Notes: a model not told the origin generated them from the sequence alone. 64,000 nucleotides of DNA from Bacteroidales bacterium (GCA_017991835.1 JAGOPY010000009.1:1-64000), one strand, 5' to 3'; numbered from the stretch's first letter, positions 35,737 to 46,862 are shown. Made by a program: numbers and translations.

Positions 35737-36039
35737 TTATACCTCGTTGTTGCAACGATTAATACAATCGATAATTTCAGTAAGTACCTGGTTTTTGATC
35801 GTATAGTAGATCTTCTTTCCGTCCCGGCGGGAACCTAACACACCCTTATTTTTCAATATGTTAAGATGATGTGAGGCAGCGGCCTGCTCGATCTTCAGCT
35901 TTTTATAAATTTCGGTCACACTCATTTGGTTTCCATCATGAAGAAGGTCGATAATCGCAATACGCATCGGATGGGCAATCGCTCTGAGCTTGCTGGCGGC
36001 TGCCTCTAATTTCTCAATTTGAATCTGAATTTTTGCCAT
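35737..36039 (-). CDS. ArsR-family winged-helix regulator
   Basis: The product is about 100 aa from the ATG at 36039; the frame also opens from a TTG at 36081. It has an HTH_20/ArsR fold: RAIAHPMRIAIIDLLHDG, then SVTEIYKKLKIEQAAASHHL as the recognition helix region, and a wing RRDGKKIYYTI. There is no classic metal-binding ELCVCDL motif, so the signal it senses is unknown. It follows ade on the same strand and could autoregulate or respond to redox through the two C-terminal Cys residues. Confidence 0.85.
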   Translation of the reverse strand: MAKIQIQIEKLEAAASKLRAIAHPMRIAIIDLLHDGNQMSVTEIYKKLKIEQAAASHHLNILKNKGVLGSRRDGKKIYYTIKNQVLTEIIDCINRCNNEV

Positions 36040-36115
36040 GACTAAATTTTTTGCTAAAATAGAAAATACATCAGAACTCAATTCATATGTATATATCTTT
36101 TTTGCTAATTTATAT

Positions 36116-37750
36116 TTAATCTAAGAAAAGAGAAGCAAAAGAAAAGCTTTTACCATCGAACAAACCCTTATCGCTCAGTTTTAGCTCCGGTATGACAAGT
36201 AAAGCCATAAAGGAGAGAGTCATGAACGGAGCGCGAAGCCGACTGCCCAGTTCATGGGCCATCCGGTCGAGCGATTCGTACTTTTCCGCTACGGTAAATC
36301 CGTCTTCGACCGACATCAGTCCGGCAACCGGCAACGGAAGAAGCGAAATATGACCCTGATCGGCAACACAAACACCGCCTCGTGTATCAACCAGTGCATT
36401 GACGGCCAGCATGATATCGTCATCATTCACACCTACGGCGATAATGTTATGACTGTCGTGGGCAACCGTTGAAGCAATGGCTCCTCTCTTCAGCCCGAAA
36501 TTCCGGATAAATCCGATCGCCGGCGATGAAGGGTTGTAACGGTTCATTACCATGATCTTCAGTATATCCTGACCGGGATCGCTGATGATCTCATCGCCGG
36601 ATACCATTGGCGAACCGTCAAGCTCATGCGTAATAAGCTGACCCTCCAGCGCCTCGATGATACGGATGCGGTTGCCTTTTTTCGCAACCTTAAGATCGCT
36701 ATGACTCACAGGCCTGGCATCGAACCGGTTCACGGGAATTTCTTCGATACGGGGAATGCAGGAATTGCCTTCTGAAGCAACCATCTGGCCGTTGATATAG
36801 GTTTTCAGCACATGGAAAGATGAAAGGTCATCGATCACAATTAAATCAGCCGGATCGCCGGGTTGAAGCAGTCCGGTATCCAGGTTGTAATGCTTTTTAG
36901 GATTCAGGGTGCAGGCACGGATAACTGCAACCGGATCGTACCCTTTGTTTATCGCGCGGCGTGCAATATCATTGATGTGGCGCTTCAGCAAATCATCGGG
37001 ATGGCGGTCATCGGAACAGAACATCACTTGGTCCGGGTATAGATCGATCAAGGGAGCCAGGTCGTCGAAATTCCGCGCGGCGCTTCCTTCGCGGATAAGG
37101 ATATGCATCCCCATCGACGCTTTTTCGAGCGCTTCATCAAGCTCAAAACACTCATGGTCGGTAGAAATACCGGCGGAGATGTATTTCCGGGCGTCTTCCC
37201 CCCTGAGCCCCGGCGCATGGCCATCTACCGGCTTGCCGTATTTCCGGGCTATCTCCAGCTTTTGCATTACCTCGGGATCGCTGTTCAGGACACCCGGGAA
37301 GTTCATCATTTCCGAGAGATAACCGATTTCATCCATCCGGAGCAGTTCCTCCACTTCCTTTGGCCCCAGCGAGGCACCGGCTGTCTCGAACGGAGTGGCA
37401 GGAACACAGGAAGAGGCCCCGAGGCAGAATTTAAAGGGGACTTTCTTCCCATTCTCAATCATGAATTTAATCCCCTCAATGCCAAGCACATTAGCAATCT
37501 CATGCGGGTCGGAGACTGTTGCCACCGTTCCATGGATCACAGCCAGCCGGGCGAATTCCGACGGGATCAGCATGGAACTTTCGATGTGGATATGGGCATC
37601 GACCAGTCCCGGAAGAATATATACCGTTTCGTCGACCGGATGTTCGCGAATTTCCTGAATCCGACCGTCCTGAACCAGAACGCTGCCGGGGAAGATCCGT
37701 CCCCCAATCACATCGACTATATGGCCGCGGATTGAAAATGAATTGTACAT
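36116..37750 (-). CDS. ade: Adenine deaminase
   Basis: The 544-aa protein is an amidohydrolase that converts adenine to hypoxanthine and ammonia. The metal-binding VDAHIHIESSM motif is near residues 51-61, and GHAPGLRGED, DDRHPDDL and the C-terminal DSHNIIAVGVND match the Ade family. The length is near the usual 550-600. It lies 2 bp downstream of rlmN in the mevalonate-containing cluster; no functional link to isoprenoid synthesis is evident. Confidence 0.94.
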   Translation of the reverse strand: MYNSFSIRGHIVDVIGGRIFPGSVLVQDGRIQEIREHPVDETVYILPGLVDAHIHIESSMLIPSEFARLAVIHGTVATVSDPHEIANVLGIEGIKFMIENGKKVPFKFCLGASSCVPATPFETAGASLGPKEVEELLRMDEIGYLSEMMNFPGVLNSDPEVMQKLEIARKYGKPVDGHAPGLRGEDARKYISAGISTDHECFELDEALEKASMGMHILIREGSAARNFDDLAPLIDLYPDQVMFCSDDRHPDDLLKRHINDIARRAINKGYDPVAVIRACTLNPKKHYNLDTGLLQPGDPADLIVIDDLSSFHVLKTYINGQMVASEGNSCIPRIEEIPVNRFDARPVSHSDLKVAKKGNRIRIIEALEGQLITHELDGSPMVSGDEIISDPGQDILKIMVMNRYNPSSPAIGFIRNFGLKRGAIASTVAHDSHNIIAVGVNDDDIMLAVNALVDTRGGVCVADQGHISLLPLPVAGLMSVEDGFTVAEKYESLDRMAHELGSRLRAPFMTLSFMALLVIPELKLSDKGLFDGKSFSFASLFLD

Positions 37751-37752
37751 GG

Positions 37753-38817
37753 TTATTTATTTTCCTGGTTTTGTTTAAGAATCTTATTGGCCAGTTGCCC
37801 GCAGGCAGCATCGATATCTTTTCCGCGGCTCCGCCGGATATTGACGACCAGGTTTTTCTTCTCCAGGAAGGCCTTGAACGCTTCTGTACGCTCCAATCCG
37901 GAATCTTCGTAAGGGACATTCTCCACCGGGTTGTACTGGATCAGGTTGATCTTGACCGGGAAATTTTTACAGAACTCAGCCAGCGCTTTCGCATCCTCCA
38001 TGGTATCGTTAAATCCTTTCAGCATCACATATTCGAGTGTGATGCGGGTGCGGGTCTGCTGGTGGAAATATTTCACCGCCTCGATCAGGTCGCCCAGGCT
38101 GTTGCGCAAATTATATGGCACGATCTGGTTGCGTTTTTCATTGATGGCGGAATGGAGCGACAGGGCCAGGTGGAACTTCACTTTGTCGTTGCCAAGCTGA
38201 CGGATCATCGGCGCCACACCGACGGTCGATACGGTGATCCGCTGTGGCGACATGCCCAGGCCGTCAGGTGCCGAAATCCGCTCTGCCGATTTCAGCACGT
38301 TCTGGTAATTCAGCATGGGTTCGCCCATGCCCATGTAAACGATATGCGAAAGCGGGAGATTGTATTCGCGGCGGGCGGTTTCGGCAATAATAGCTACCTG
38401 GTCGAATATTTCATCGAAATTCAGGTTGCGGATATAGCGGATCATACCGGTCGCGCAAAACTTGCAAGCCAGGTTGCAGCCTACCTGCGAGGAGATGCAT
38501 GCTGTCATCCTCGTTCCGGAGGGGATCAGCACCCCTTCGATGATATGCCCGTCGAACAGCCGGAACGACATTTTGATCGTTCCGTCTTCGCTCTTCTGGG
38601 TTGTGTTGAGGGTGATGGAATCCAGGGTGAAGCTCTCATTCAGCTTTGCCCTGGTTTCGACAGAAATATTGGTCATCTGGTCGAACGAACGGGCACCTTT
38701 TTTCCAGAGCCATTCGTACGCCTGCCTGGCCCGGAATTTTTCAGCGCCGATCGAATGAAAGAAGGCTTCCAGTTCTGTCAGCGACAGCGTCCTGATATTG
38801 TTCCGCCTGGGATTCAT
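37753..38817 (-). CDS. rlmN: Dual-specificity 23S rRNA/tRNA adenine-C2 methyltransferase RlmN
   Basis: The 354-aa radical SAM enzyme methylates A2503 of 23S rRNA. The iron-sulfur motif CNLACKFC (CxxxCxxC) is present in ISSQVGCNLACKFCATGM. The conserved MGMGEPMLNY and the late Cys in DIDAACGQLA are typical. The length is normal. It lies 9 bp downstream of the mevalonate kinase gene. Confidence 0.96.
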   Translation of the reverse strand: MNPRRNNIRTLSLTELEAFFHSIGAEKFRARQAYEWLWKKGARSFDQMTNISVETRAKLNESFTLDSITLNTTQKSEDGTIKMSFRLFDGHIIEGVLIPSGTRMTACISSQVGCNLACKFCATGMIRYIRNLNFDEIFDQVAIIAETARREYNLPLSHIVYMGMGEPMLNYQNVLKSAERISAPDGLGMSPQRITVSTVGVAPMIRQLGNDKVKFHLALSLHSAINEKRNQIVPYNLRNSLGDLIEAVKYFHQQTRTRITLEYVMLKGFNDTMEDAKALAEFCKNFPVKINLIQYNPVENVPYEDSGLERTEAFKAFLEKKNLVVNIRRSRGKDIDAACGQLANKILKQNQENK

Positions 38818-38826
38818 TTTCTTTCT

Positions 38827-39777
38827 TTAAAATACGGTAATCGGTTCAAAACCTTTTTGTTTCAGGTACTTTTTCGTGGTTCTGAAATCCCTGGATATCC
38901 CCAGCAGGAATCCCCCGCCACCCGAACCGCACAGTTTCAGTTTGAAATCGTCGCGGTGCAATCCGGCTTCCCACAGGGGTTTCATTTTATCGGGAATCAT
39001 CTCCGGCAGGTAAAGGAACTGGAATGCGGAAAGTTCGGTCAGGTGCCCGAAGAACGGGTTCATGTCGCCTTTGAGGAGAGTTTCAATACAGCCGTTGTTG
39101 GCCGGGATAAAAACATTCTGCACCTGGTTCAAAAATCCGTCATTTTTACAACGCTCCAGGAAAAGGTTGACCAGTGGCCCCGTTTTGCCTAGCTCGCCCG
39201 TATCGATCAGGAAAATGACATGGTCGGACCCGAATTTCTCCCGCGGTATGCCCACCGTTTCGATCTGCATTTTATTCCGGATGAGCAGCGGGTGCCTGAT
39301 GTAGCAAAGCAGCGGATCAAGGCCTGAGCTGATGCCGTGAAAGAAAGATTCCATCCTGGAAAAAGTCTCCTTCAGGTTCGATATTTCATGGCTGGTATAT
39401 ATTTTCCGGTGTTTTTGTGTGCCTTCCGAATACTGGTCATAGATCGCAGCTACGAGTGCCCCGGAGCTGCCAATGCCATAACCTTGCGGAATATTGGATT
39501 CAAAATAAAGGCCATCTTTGATGTCCGACTCCAGTTTCGGCAGGTTCATCCGGGCTTTGAACTCCTTCTCCCTGCTTAATTTTTTAAGATGATCCAGGTA
39601 GTTAAGCAGTTGTCGGTTCGATTCGGTCGCCATCTCATAATTGGTGTATTCTTCCTGGTTGATAAACCTGAGCGAACCGGTGAAATGGGCATACGGAATG
39701 GTCAACCCCATCGAGTCGCAAATGACGCTGTACTCACCGAACAGCATGATCTTCGCATAAAAAACTTCCGGCTTCAA
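38827..39777 (-). CDS. mvk: Mevalonate kinase (GHMP family)
   Basis: The 316-aa protein is a GHMP kinase. FGEYSVI begins the first motif, GIGSSGALVAAI is the ATP-binding motif, and LCGSGGGGFLLG is the C-terminal motif. The position in the mevalonate cluster supports mevalonate kinase. The start is a TTG at 39777: an in-frame stop lies directly before it and the next Met is too far in. The decarboxylase gene ends 18 bp upstream. Confidence 0.85.
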   Translation of the reverse strand: MKPEVFYAKIMLFGEYSVICDSMGLTIPYAHFTGSLRFINQEEYTNYEMATESNRQLLNYLDHLKKLSREKEFKARMNLPKLESDIKDGLYFESNIPQGYGIGSSGALVAAIYDQYSEGTQKHRKIYTSHEISNLKETFSRMESFFHGISSGLDPLLCYIRHPLLIRNKMQIETVGIPREKFGSDHVIFLIDTGELGKTGPLVNLFLERCKNDGFLNQVQNVFIPANNGCIETLLKGDMNPFFGHLTELSAFQFLYLPEMIPDKMKPLWEAGLHRDDFKLKLCGSGGGGFLLGISRDFRTTKKYLKQKGFEPITVF

Positions 39778-39794
39778 TTATCTTTAATTTTAAT

Positions 39795-40844
39795 TTAATT
39801 TCCTAGTAACCTGATGGGCCCTGTACCGGTACCATCATCGATCCATCTGCCGTTTTCGCAATATTTAACCAGCTCCTGACCGATCCATTCTTTCACATTC
39901 TCTTCATATTCTGCAGGATACAGCAGGTGCACATTCGGTCCGGCATCAAGGGTAAAGCAAACAGGGATGGTCGTCTCTTCACGGAATCTCCTTATTTCAT
40001 TAACAATATTAACCGTATTCGGTTCAATCAATAAATAGGAAGATAATGACGACATCATCAGCGCATGAAGGTTGAGGGCTTCCGATTCGGTGATCCGGAT
40101 AAATGTTTCGATATCGCCGGATGATAATGCCGATACTAGAATTCCGATATTCTGCCGGGCCAGGTTGAACCTTGCCTCTGCATAGGGATGACCCTTCATC
40201 AGCGAGTGGCCGGCGCGGCTCGATACTTTCTTCTCCACACTGCTGACGATCAGTATATTATCCTTGATATCCCTGAAAACCGGATGAACCTCAAACGGCA
40301 GCGGAACGGCATATTCATCGTGTGAGCCGTCGACATACGGGCTTTCGCCCCAGACGGTGTAACCGCCGTAAACTGAGCGGCATGCACTACCACTGGCCAG
40401 GCGGGATAGAAAAGATGCTTCCCGAAGTGAAAACTCACGATCTTCGACGATGGCCAGGAATTCAGCCAGGCAGAGGCCGAGGGCGCTCATGCTCGAGGCT
40501 GAAGAGGCAATTCCGGTCGAATGCGGGAAGGTGTTGAAAGAGGAAATTTGAATGTGGAAATTTGATATTTCCGGATGGTTGCCGCTTAATGAGTCAAGGA
40601 AAGTTGCAATCTTTAAAGCAAATTTTTCATTCTTCAACCCTTCAAAAAGAAAATCCAGCTTTTTTTCACCTTTGTCCGCTCTCCGGTAGGAAAAATTCAT
40701 TTCCGTATAAGCCTCACTCAGGGTCATGCTCAAGGAAGGATTAGCCGGTATCTGAACCGGCCTTTTACCCCAGTATTTCACGAGGGCGATATTCGACGGG
40801 CTCCTCCAGGCGATGTTTCCAACGGTTTTATCTGACGATCTCAT
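39795..40844 (-). CDS. mvaD: Diphosphomevalonate decarboxylase
   Basis: The 349-aa protein converts mevalonate diphosphate to isopentenyl diphosphate. The family motifs are present: APSNIALVKYWGK-like SPSNIALVKYWGKR near residues 15-28, ASSASSMSALGL for phosphate binding, and RLASGSACRSVYGGYTVW. The C-terminal FTLDAGPNVHLLY contains the catalytic Asp. It overlaps the upstream GHMP kinase gene by 17 bp, so translation is probably coupled. Confidence 0.93.
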   Translation of the reverse strand: MRSSDKTVGNIAWRSPSNIALVKYWGKRPVQIPANPSLSMTLSEAYTEMNFSYRRADKGEKKLDFLFEGLKNEKFALKIATFLDSLSGNHPEISNFHIQISSFNTFPHSTGIASSASSMSALGLCLAEFLAIVEDREFSLREASFLSRLASGSACRSVYGGYTVWGESPYVDGSHDEYAVPLPFEVHPVFRDIKDNILIVSSVEKKVSSRAGHSLMKGHPYAEARFNLARQNIGILVSALSSGDIETFIRITESEALNLHALMMSSLSSYLLIEPNTVNIVNEIRRFREETTIPVCFTLDAGPNVHLLYPAEYEENVKEWIGQELVKYCENGRWIDDGTGTGPIRLLGN

Positions 40845-41748
40845 GCCATGCGAAGATAACAGGAAGATTTTTACTGAAGAAATAGTCTTTAATATAACTG
40901 TCGTCTCTTGCCGTCACAGCCATGATGAAATCGCCTCCCCAGGCGCCGAGTGACTTGATTGCGCCATCGAAACCGGGGAATAGTTCCCTTTGAACCGGCG
41001 GAAGACCGATCAGATCGGAGATGATAGTCTCATGTTCATTCATCAATTCCATGAATTCAGCTACATCCGACGCCATGGTCATCCTATCTGTTATATGACT
41101 GATTTTATGGAGAATACCGGGATCAATCCGGCCTTCTTTCAGAAAATTACTGACACTGGACTGAGAATCCTGTTTACGTCCTGAATAGACGAAATGAATA
41201 TGATGCTGAAAAGGGGGATTGAATGCATCCGTCTGAACAACGGGTTCGCCGTTTATCAGCTGGAAAACGATGGAATGATCTGTCCGGGCGCAGAACAGAT
41301 CGTATCCCGAGCCCCTGAAAAGCTTTTTATACAGGGCATATGGGTCAATATCAAGCCAGTAGGAAATATTGGAGATTAACGACGAACTGCTTCCTAATCC
41401 CCAGTTAATATCGAAACCAATCTCGTTTTCTATGAAAAAGGAGGAGGTTCCACGGGCCAGTTCCGGCTGAAACGAAGATGCTTCCAGGAGCAATTGCCGG
41501 ATAAAGCCGGCAGTGGTGGGGTCGGAGGTTTCGGTTACCTCAAATCTTTTTCTATTGAAAATTGCAGAAAACCAATCAATTCCCTGAACTTTTGTTTGCC
41601 AATGGATCAACCCGCCGGAATCCATTTCTGTAACAGACATTTCCTGGCCGAAGCGGAGCGGGACGGCGAGTGCTTTAGCGCCGTGAATAACAGCATATTC
41701 CCCGGAAATCAGGAATTTACCATTGGAATAAAATTGTCCCGTCTGCAA
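40828..41748 (-). CDS. GHMP kinase, candidate phosphomevalonate kinase (GYDIA-like)
   Basis: The 306-aa protein is a GHMP kinase with an N-terminal ISGEYAVIHG, the ATP-binding GLGSSSSL (117-124), and GSGYDLF (146-152) at the place where the Bacteroidota 'GYDIA' kinase family has its signature. The cluster otherwise has mevalonate kinase and the decarboxylase, so the missing step is phosphomevalonate kinase and this is the best candidate. The C-terminal half has GAWGGDFIMAV. The start is a TTG at 41748, as an in-frame stop lies just upstream. It overlaps mvaD by 17 bp. Confidence 0.75.
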   Translation of the reverse strand: MQTGQFYSNGKFLISGEYAVIHGAKALAVPLRFGQEMSVTEMDSGGLIHWQTKVQGIDWFSAIFNRKRFEVTETSDPTTAGFIRQLLLEASSFQPELARGTSSFFIENEIGFDINWGLGSSSSLISNISYWLDIDPYALYKKLFRGSGYDLFCARTDHSIVFQLINGEPVVQTDAFNPPFQHHIHFVYSGRKQDSQSSVSNFLKEGRIDPGILHKISHITDRMTMASDVAEFMELMNEHETIISDLIGLPPVQRELFPGFDGAIKSLGAWGGDFIMAVTARDDSYIKDYFFSKNLPVIFAWHEIVR

Positions 41749-41751
41749 GGC

Positions 41752-43095
41752 TCAGCTTTTTACACCCAGGATCTGTGACCTGTGATTATTAATGAAATCG
41801 GTAACCGACTTGAAAGAAACCTTTTTGTTTTTAAAGTATTCAACAGCTTTCAGTTTTTCCTCCTGTGTAGCGGCATAGAAATTCAGGATATTGAACAGGT
41901 GCATTTTCATATGCCCGACCTGTATTCCCTTGGTGACAAGCGACTTAACGGCGCCAAAATTATTGGCAAGCCCGGCACAGGCTGCAATGATCATCAGTTC
42001 GCGGGCGCTGGGTTTGCCTAGCATCTCAAGAGAGAAGCGTGCCATAGGGTGTAAGGAGGTCAGCCCTCCGACGGTACCCATGGCAAGGGGCACTTTGAGT
42101 TCGTAATGAAACAGGCCATTGTCGAGGGTCAGCTCTGTCAGGCTCTGGTATTTGCCGGTCCGGCAGGCATAGGTATGGGCGCCAGCTTCGATCGCACGGA
42201 AGTCGTTACCGGTCGCCAGGGCCAGTGCGTCGATCCCGTTGAATATCCCTTTATTGTGGGTAGTGGCCCTGTATTCATCGACTTTGGCAATCTCAATGGC
42301 TTTCTGAAACTTCCAAACGAACTTCTCCTCGTTCATATCGTTTTCACCCAGGTGCATCCGGCTGATATCGCATTCTACCCAGGCTCTGACCAGGCAATCG
42401 GGTGTATAATTGGAGAGGATTGACATAATGATCTCGCAATCCTTCTCATCTTCATTAAAAACCGGGCTTTTAACAAGAAATTCCTTGAGAATACGGGCAA
42501 ATTCTTCCAGGACGGAGTTGATGAAATTAGCCCCCATCGAATCGACGGTCTCGAAAGAAACTTTCAACTGGTAATAATCTTCGATCCGGTCATTCATATT
42601 GATAAGCTCAACATCGAGGATTCCTCCTCCCCTGCTCTCCATATTGGCCGTGATGGCTTTAGTCCCGGCCAGAAGTTCCTGTTTCAGGGCGGGCATCGCC
42701 TGTTTGAGCTTCTCCGGATCACCTTTCCAGACAAAGTGAACCTGTCCCAGTTTTTCCGAAGAGACCACTTCCGCATGGAATCCACCCCTTTCGGCCCAGA
42801 ATTTCGCGCTGCTCGATGCTGCGGCAATCACCGAACTTTCCTCGATGACCATCGGGACCATATAGTTCTTGTTGTTGATCAGGAAATTTGGTGCTATTCC
42901 GAAAGGAAAATAAAAGTTTGACAGGGTATTTTCACTGAACTCATCAAACAGGGTTTGTTTTTTCGGATCCCGGTGCCAGTATGATTTTAGCTCTTTCAAC
43001 ACCTTTTCGGGATGATCGAAAAGGCCTGCAACGAGTTTGAGCTTCTCCTCTTTGCTCATCTTGGAGAAACCGTTGATAATGCCGTTAATGTTCAT
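41752..43095 (-). CDS. mvaA: Hydroxymethylglutaryl-CoA reductase, class II
   Basis: The 447-aa enzyme reduces HMG-CoA to mevalonate, the committed step. VIEESSVIAAAS (84-94), DSMGAN (185-190), GTVGGLTSLHP (340-350) and the catalytic-His region GHMKMH (394-399) fit the class II (bacterial) form. The length matches that class. Its ATG overlaps the end of the isomerase gene by 4 bp, and the GHMP kinase gene follows 3 bp later. Confidence 0.95.
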   Translation of the reverse strand: MNINGIINGFSKMSKEEKLKLVAGLFDHPEKVLKELKSYWHRDPKKQTLFDEFSENTLSNFYFPFGIAPNFLINNKNYMVPMVIEESSVIAAASSSAKFWAERGGFHAEVVSSEKLGQVHFVWKGDPEKLKQAMPALKQELLAGTKAITANMESRGGGILDVELINMNDRIEDYYQLKVSFETVDSMGANFINSVLEEFARILKEFLVKSPVFNEDEKDCEIIMSILSNYTPDCLVRAWVECDISRMHLGENDMNEEKFVWKFQKAIEIAKVDEYRATTHNKGIFNGIDALALATGNDFRAIEAGAHTYACRTGKYQSLTELTLDNGLFHYELKVPLAMGTVGGLTSLHPMARFSLEMLGKPSARELMIIAACAGLANNFGAVKSLVTKGIQVGHMKMHLFNILNFYAATQEEKLKAVEYFKNKKVSFKSVTDFINNHRSQILGVKS

Positions 43096-44096
43096 TTTTT
43101 CAGATCCTTGGTGACAAAATAGGCATTGGCCAGTTTGATCCCATCAACCTGGTATTTTACAAAAGTGTAAAGATCGTCGTACGATTTTGAAGCGTACTTC
43201 AGAAAACCGGATGCCTGGCCGTAGATGGCCGGCAGTTTGCAGCGGCTGATCAGGCAATACCCATCCAGGAACGTCTGTATACCGCCGGAAATAATGATTT
43301 GCCGGCAGTTGATGCTGATCTTTTCCTCCACAATAGTATTGATCATTTCGGTCATTTCAAAAGCATCATGGCCGATATGGCTGAGTGGTTCGTAATATTG
43401 CCGGCGGGTCTCATCCGACCTGAGCAGTTCAACTTTGGCGAAGTTGGTTCCCCCGAAAGCGGCCAGTTCGATGGCTTCGAGCGGCAGTTGCAGCAGTGCA
43501 CGCAGGCTTTCGGGCCCCATGCCTTGCCCGACTTCTTTGACAATGACCGGATACGCTGCCATATCAAGAAATGACCGGATAGTATCGATCGGGGGCTGGC
43601 TGAAGAGGTCTCCTTCCGGCTGCAGCCACTCCTGCATCGGGTTCACATGGATGATAAGCCCGTCGGCTTTCAGTTTATCCACCAGCCGGTCGACCGGTGT
43701 AATGTCGCCGTTCAGCACGAAGGATTCGAGCTGGGCTATACCCAGGTTGGCATAAAATGGCAGGTCCTTGCCAATTATTTCCCGCATGTCGAAATCGGCA
43801 AAATGCTCGTCGCTTTTAAGCAGCGGCCTGCAGGATCCAAGGCCCATGCCCAGGCCGAACTCCCTGCACACCCTGGCCAGGTTCCTGTTGATCGGGCCGG
43901 CCAGTTCCGTACCTCCGGTCATGCTCGAAACCCAGAGGGGGGCACGCAGGGTATGTCCCAGGAACCGGAAAGGACGCAGGTCATTGACAGGGTGATGCGA
44001 CAACAGCGGTTCATAGTAAAACCGGCGGTCTATTTCATCGGTTCCTGTCTTTGATTTGAATGCAAGGTCAATATGGTCTTTCTTTCGGTCGGTCAT
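43092..44096 (-). CDS. fni: Type 2 isopentenyl-diphosphate delta-isomerase
   Basis: The 334-aa FMN- and NADPH-dependent enzyme interconverts isopentenyl and dimethylallyl diphosphates. It begins DRKKDHIDLA and has the typical SSMTGGTELAGPINRNLA, GMGLGSCRPLL, VKEVGQGMG, IELAAFGGTNFA and ISGGIQTFLDGY. It is the first gene of the mevalonate block and overlaps mvaA by 4 bp. HMG-CoA synthase is not in this window. Confidence 0.94.
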   Translation of the reverse strand: MTDRKKDHIDLAFKSKTGTDEIDRRFYYEPLLSHHPVNDLRPFRFLGHTLRAPLWVSSMTGGTELAGPINRNLARVCREFGLGMGLGSCRPLLKSDEHFADFDMREIIGKDLPFYANLGIAQLESFVLNGDITPVDRLVDKLKADGLIIHVNPMQEWLQPEGDLFSQPPIDTIRSFLDMAAYPVIVKEVGQGMGPESLRALLQLPLEAIELAAFGGTNFAKVELLRSDETRRQYYEPLSHIGHDAFEMTEMINTIVEEKISINCRQIIISGGIQTFLDGYCLISRCKLPAIYGQASGFLKYASKSYDDLYTFVKYQVDGIKLANAYFVTKDLKK

Positions 44097-44105
44097 GATA
44101 TCGGG

Positions 44106-44654
44106 TTACCAAATGTCTTCTTTCACCTCTTTGGGAGGTTTCATCTTCTCCTTTAACGATTTGATCAGTTCGTTGCGGATGTAAGCGTCGACCTGTCCGA
44201 GGCCGGTTTCCCATTTCGGATTGTAACCGGGCGCCTTTTTATCGAGCCATTTCTCAAGCGGAACCCGGGAGGCCTCTTTCACAACAAAGTTATCGATCAC
44301 ATAACGGTAACGGCCGTCTTTGAATTCGATCCGGGCATTGTACATGATCATGTTGCCTTCGATGATATTTCCGTCTTTATCGGTTTCGGAAAGTCTGAAC
44401 TGATGCTGAATTTTTATCAGGCCGGTCGACTGGTCCCTGACTTTAGCCGCTTCCACGGGATTAGCATAAAAAGTTGGGAGCCACGAAGAGCCCCGGTTAT
44501 AAAGGTCATCCTTTGTCCCCTGCTCTTCCACGACTTCTTTGTAAGTTATCAGGCCGGTTGTTTCATCAATGGTATATCCGGCATTGGTTTCAGTTTGTGA
44601 TACGGCATTGTTGATGGCCAGCAACACAGACAAAACGCTGAGAATTAGTTTCAT
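44106..44654 (-). CDS. Secreted DUF4468 protein
   Basis: The 182-aa protein has a signal peptide (about 1-19, ending NAVSQT) and a DUF4468-type domain. The pattern is IDETTGLITYKEVVEEQGTK, a long central strand pair with MIMYNARIEFKDGRYRY, and a helix near the end. The family is common in Bacteroidota and has no known function. It lies 9 bp upstream of fni on the same strand, so it may be co-transcribed with the mevalonate genes. No lipobox is seen, so it is probably periplasmic. Confidence 0.78.
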   Translation of the reverse strand: MKLILSVLSVLLAINNAVSQTETNAGYTIDETTGLITYKEVVEEQGTKDDLYNRGSSWLPTFYANPVEAAKVRDQSTGLIKIQHQFRLSETDKDGNIIEGNMIMYNARIEFKDGRYRYVIDNFVVKEASRVPLEKWLDKKAPGYNPKWETGLGQVDAYIRNELIKSLKEKMKPPKEVKEDIW

Positions 44655-44732
44655 TTACTGGTTTTTATATGAATTAAACAAAAATACAAAATAATAAACG
44701 AACAATGGATTGTTTTGGTTGAAGGGGCAGGC

Positions 44733-44762
44733 AAAAAAAAAGGCTGCCAATGCCGGCAGCCT
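44733..44762 (-). terminator. Intrinsic terminator after groEL
   Basis: AGGCTGCC (44741-44748) and GGCAGCCT (44755-44762) form a perfect 8-bp stem with a 6-nt loop. On the minus strand it is followed by about nine T residues, ending groES-groEL transcripts. Confidence 0.88.
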
Positions 44763-44784
44763 TATAAAGATTTCATTCGAAATT

Positions 44785-46416
<1,632 letters not shown>

Positions 46417-46454
46417 GATGTTCAGATATTTAAGTTTAAATTAATGAATTTCAA

Positions 46455-46733
46455 TTAGATAACAGCTACGATGTCGGATTCGCGCATGATCAGGAAATTT
46501 TTTCCTTCATAGCTAAATTCAGTGCCTGCATATTTTGCATAGAGAACCTCATCGCCAACTTTCACAGTAAGAGGTTCGTCTTTCTTTCCGGGGCCCACGG
46601 CCACGATAGTTCCGCGTTGTGGTTTTTCCTTTGCTGTGTCGGGAATGATAATCCCTCCGGCTGTCTTTTCCTCTGCAATTGCGGGTTCAACGATGACCCG
46701 GTCTGCTAACGGTTTAATGCTGATTGTTGTCAT
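46455..46733 (-). CDS. groES: Co-chaperonin GroES
   Basis: The 92-aa protein is the 10-kDa cap of Gro[22 protein letters not shown] (mobile loop) and [14 protein letters not shown] are typical, and the length is standard. It is the first gene of groES-groEL. A 13-bp perfect inverted repeat with repeated TGACA words lies 74-107 bp upstream. I see no CIRCE element. Confidence 0.97.
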   Translation of the reverse strand: MTTISIKPLADRVIVEPAIAEEKTAGGIIIPDTAKEKPQRGTIVAVGPGKKDEPLTVKVGDEVLYAKYAGTEFSYEGKNFLIMRESDIVAVI

Positions 46734-46798
46734 ATAAATAGAGTTTTTAGATTATTAAAATTCCGCTCAGGGTTGTCATAATTTATGCCAAACCGGAT

Positions 46799-46840
46799 AA
46801 AAAAAAGAAATGTCAGAATCTTATGACATTCTGACATTTC
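46799..46840 (-). terminator. secG terminator; possible groES upstream element
   Basis: GAAATGTCAGAAT (46807-46819) and ATTCTGACATTTC (46828-46840) form a perfect 13-bp stem with loop CTTATGAC. On the minus strand it is followed by T residues at 46799-46806, so it ends the secG operon. The repeated TGTCA/TGACA words may also serve as an operator for groES. Confidence 0.75.
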
Positions 46841-46862
46841 AAAAAAACATGTGTTTAAACTA

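Noticed and set aside
37519..39192. 557-aa plus-strand open frame across rlmN and its neighbours
   Set aside because: It is antisense to ade, rlmN and the mevalonate kinase gene, whose motifs are clear; no recognisable protein features.
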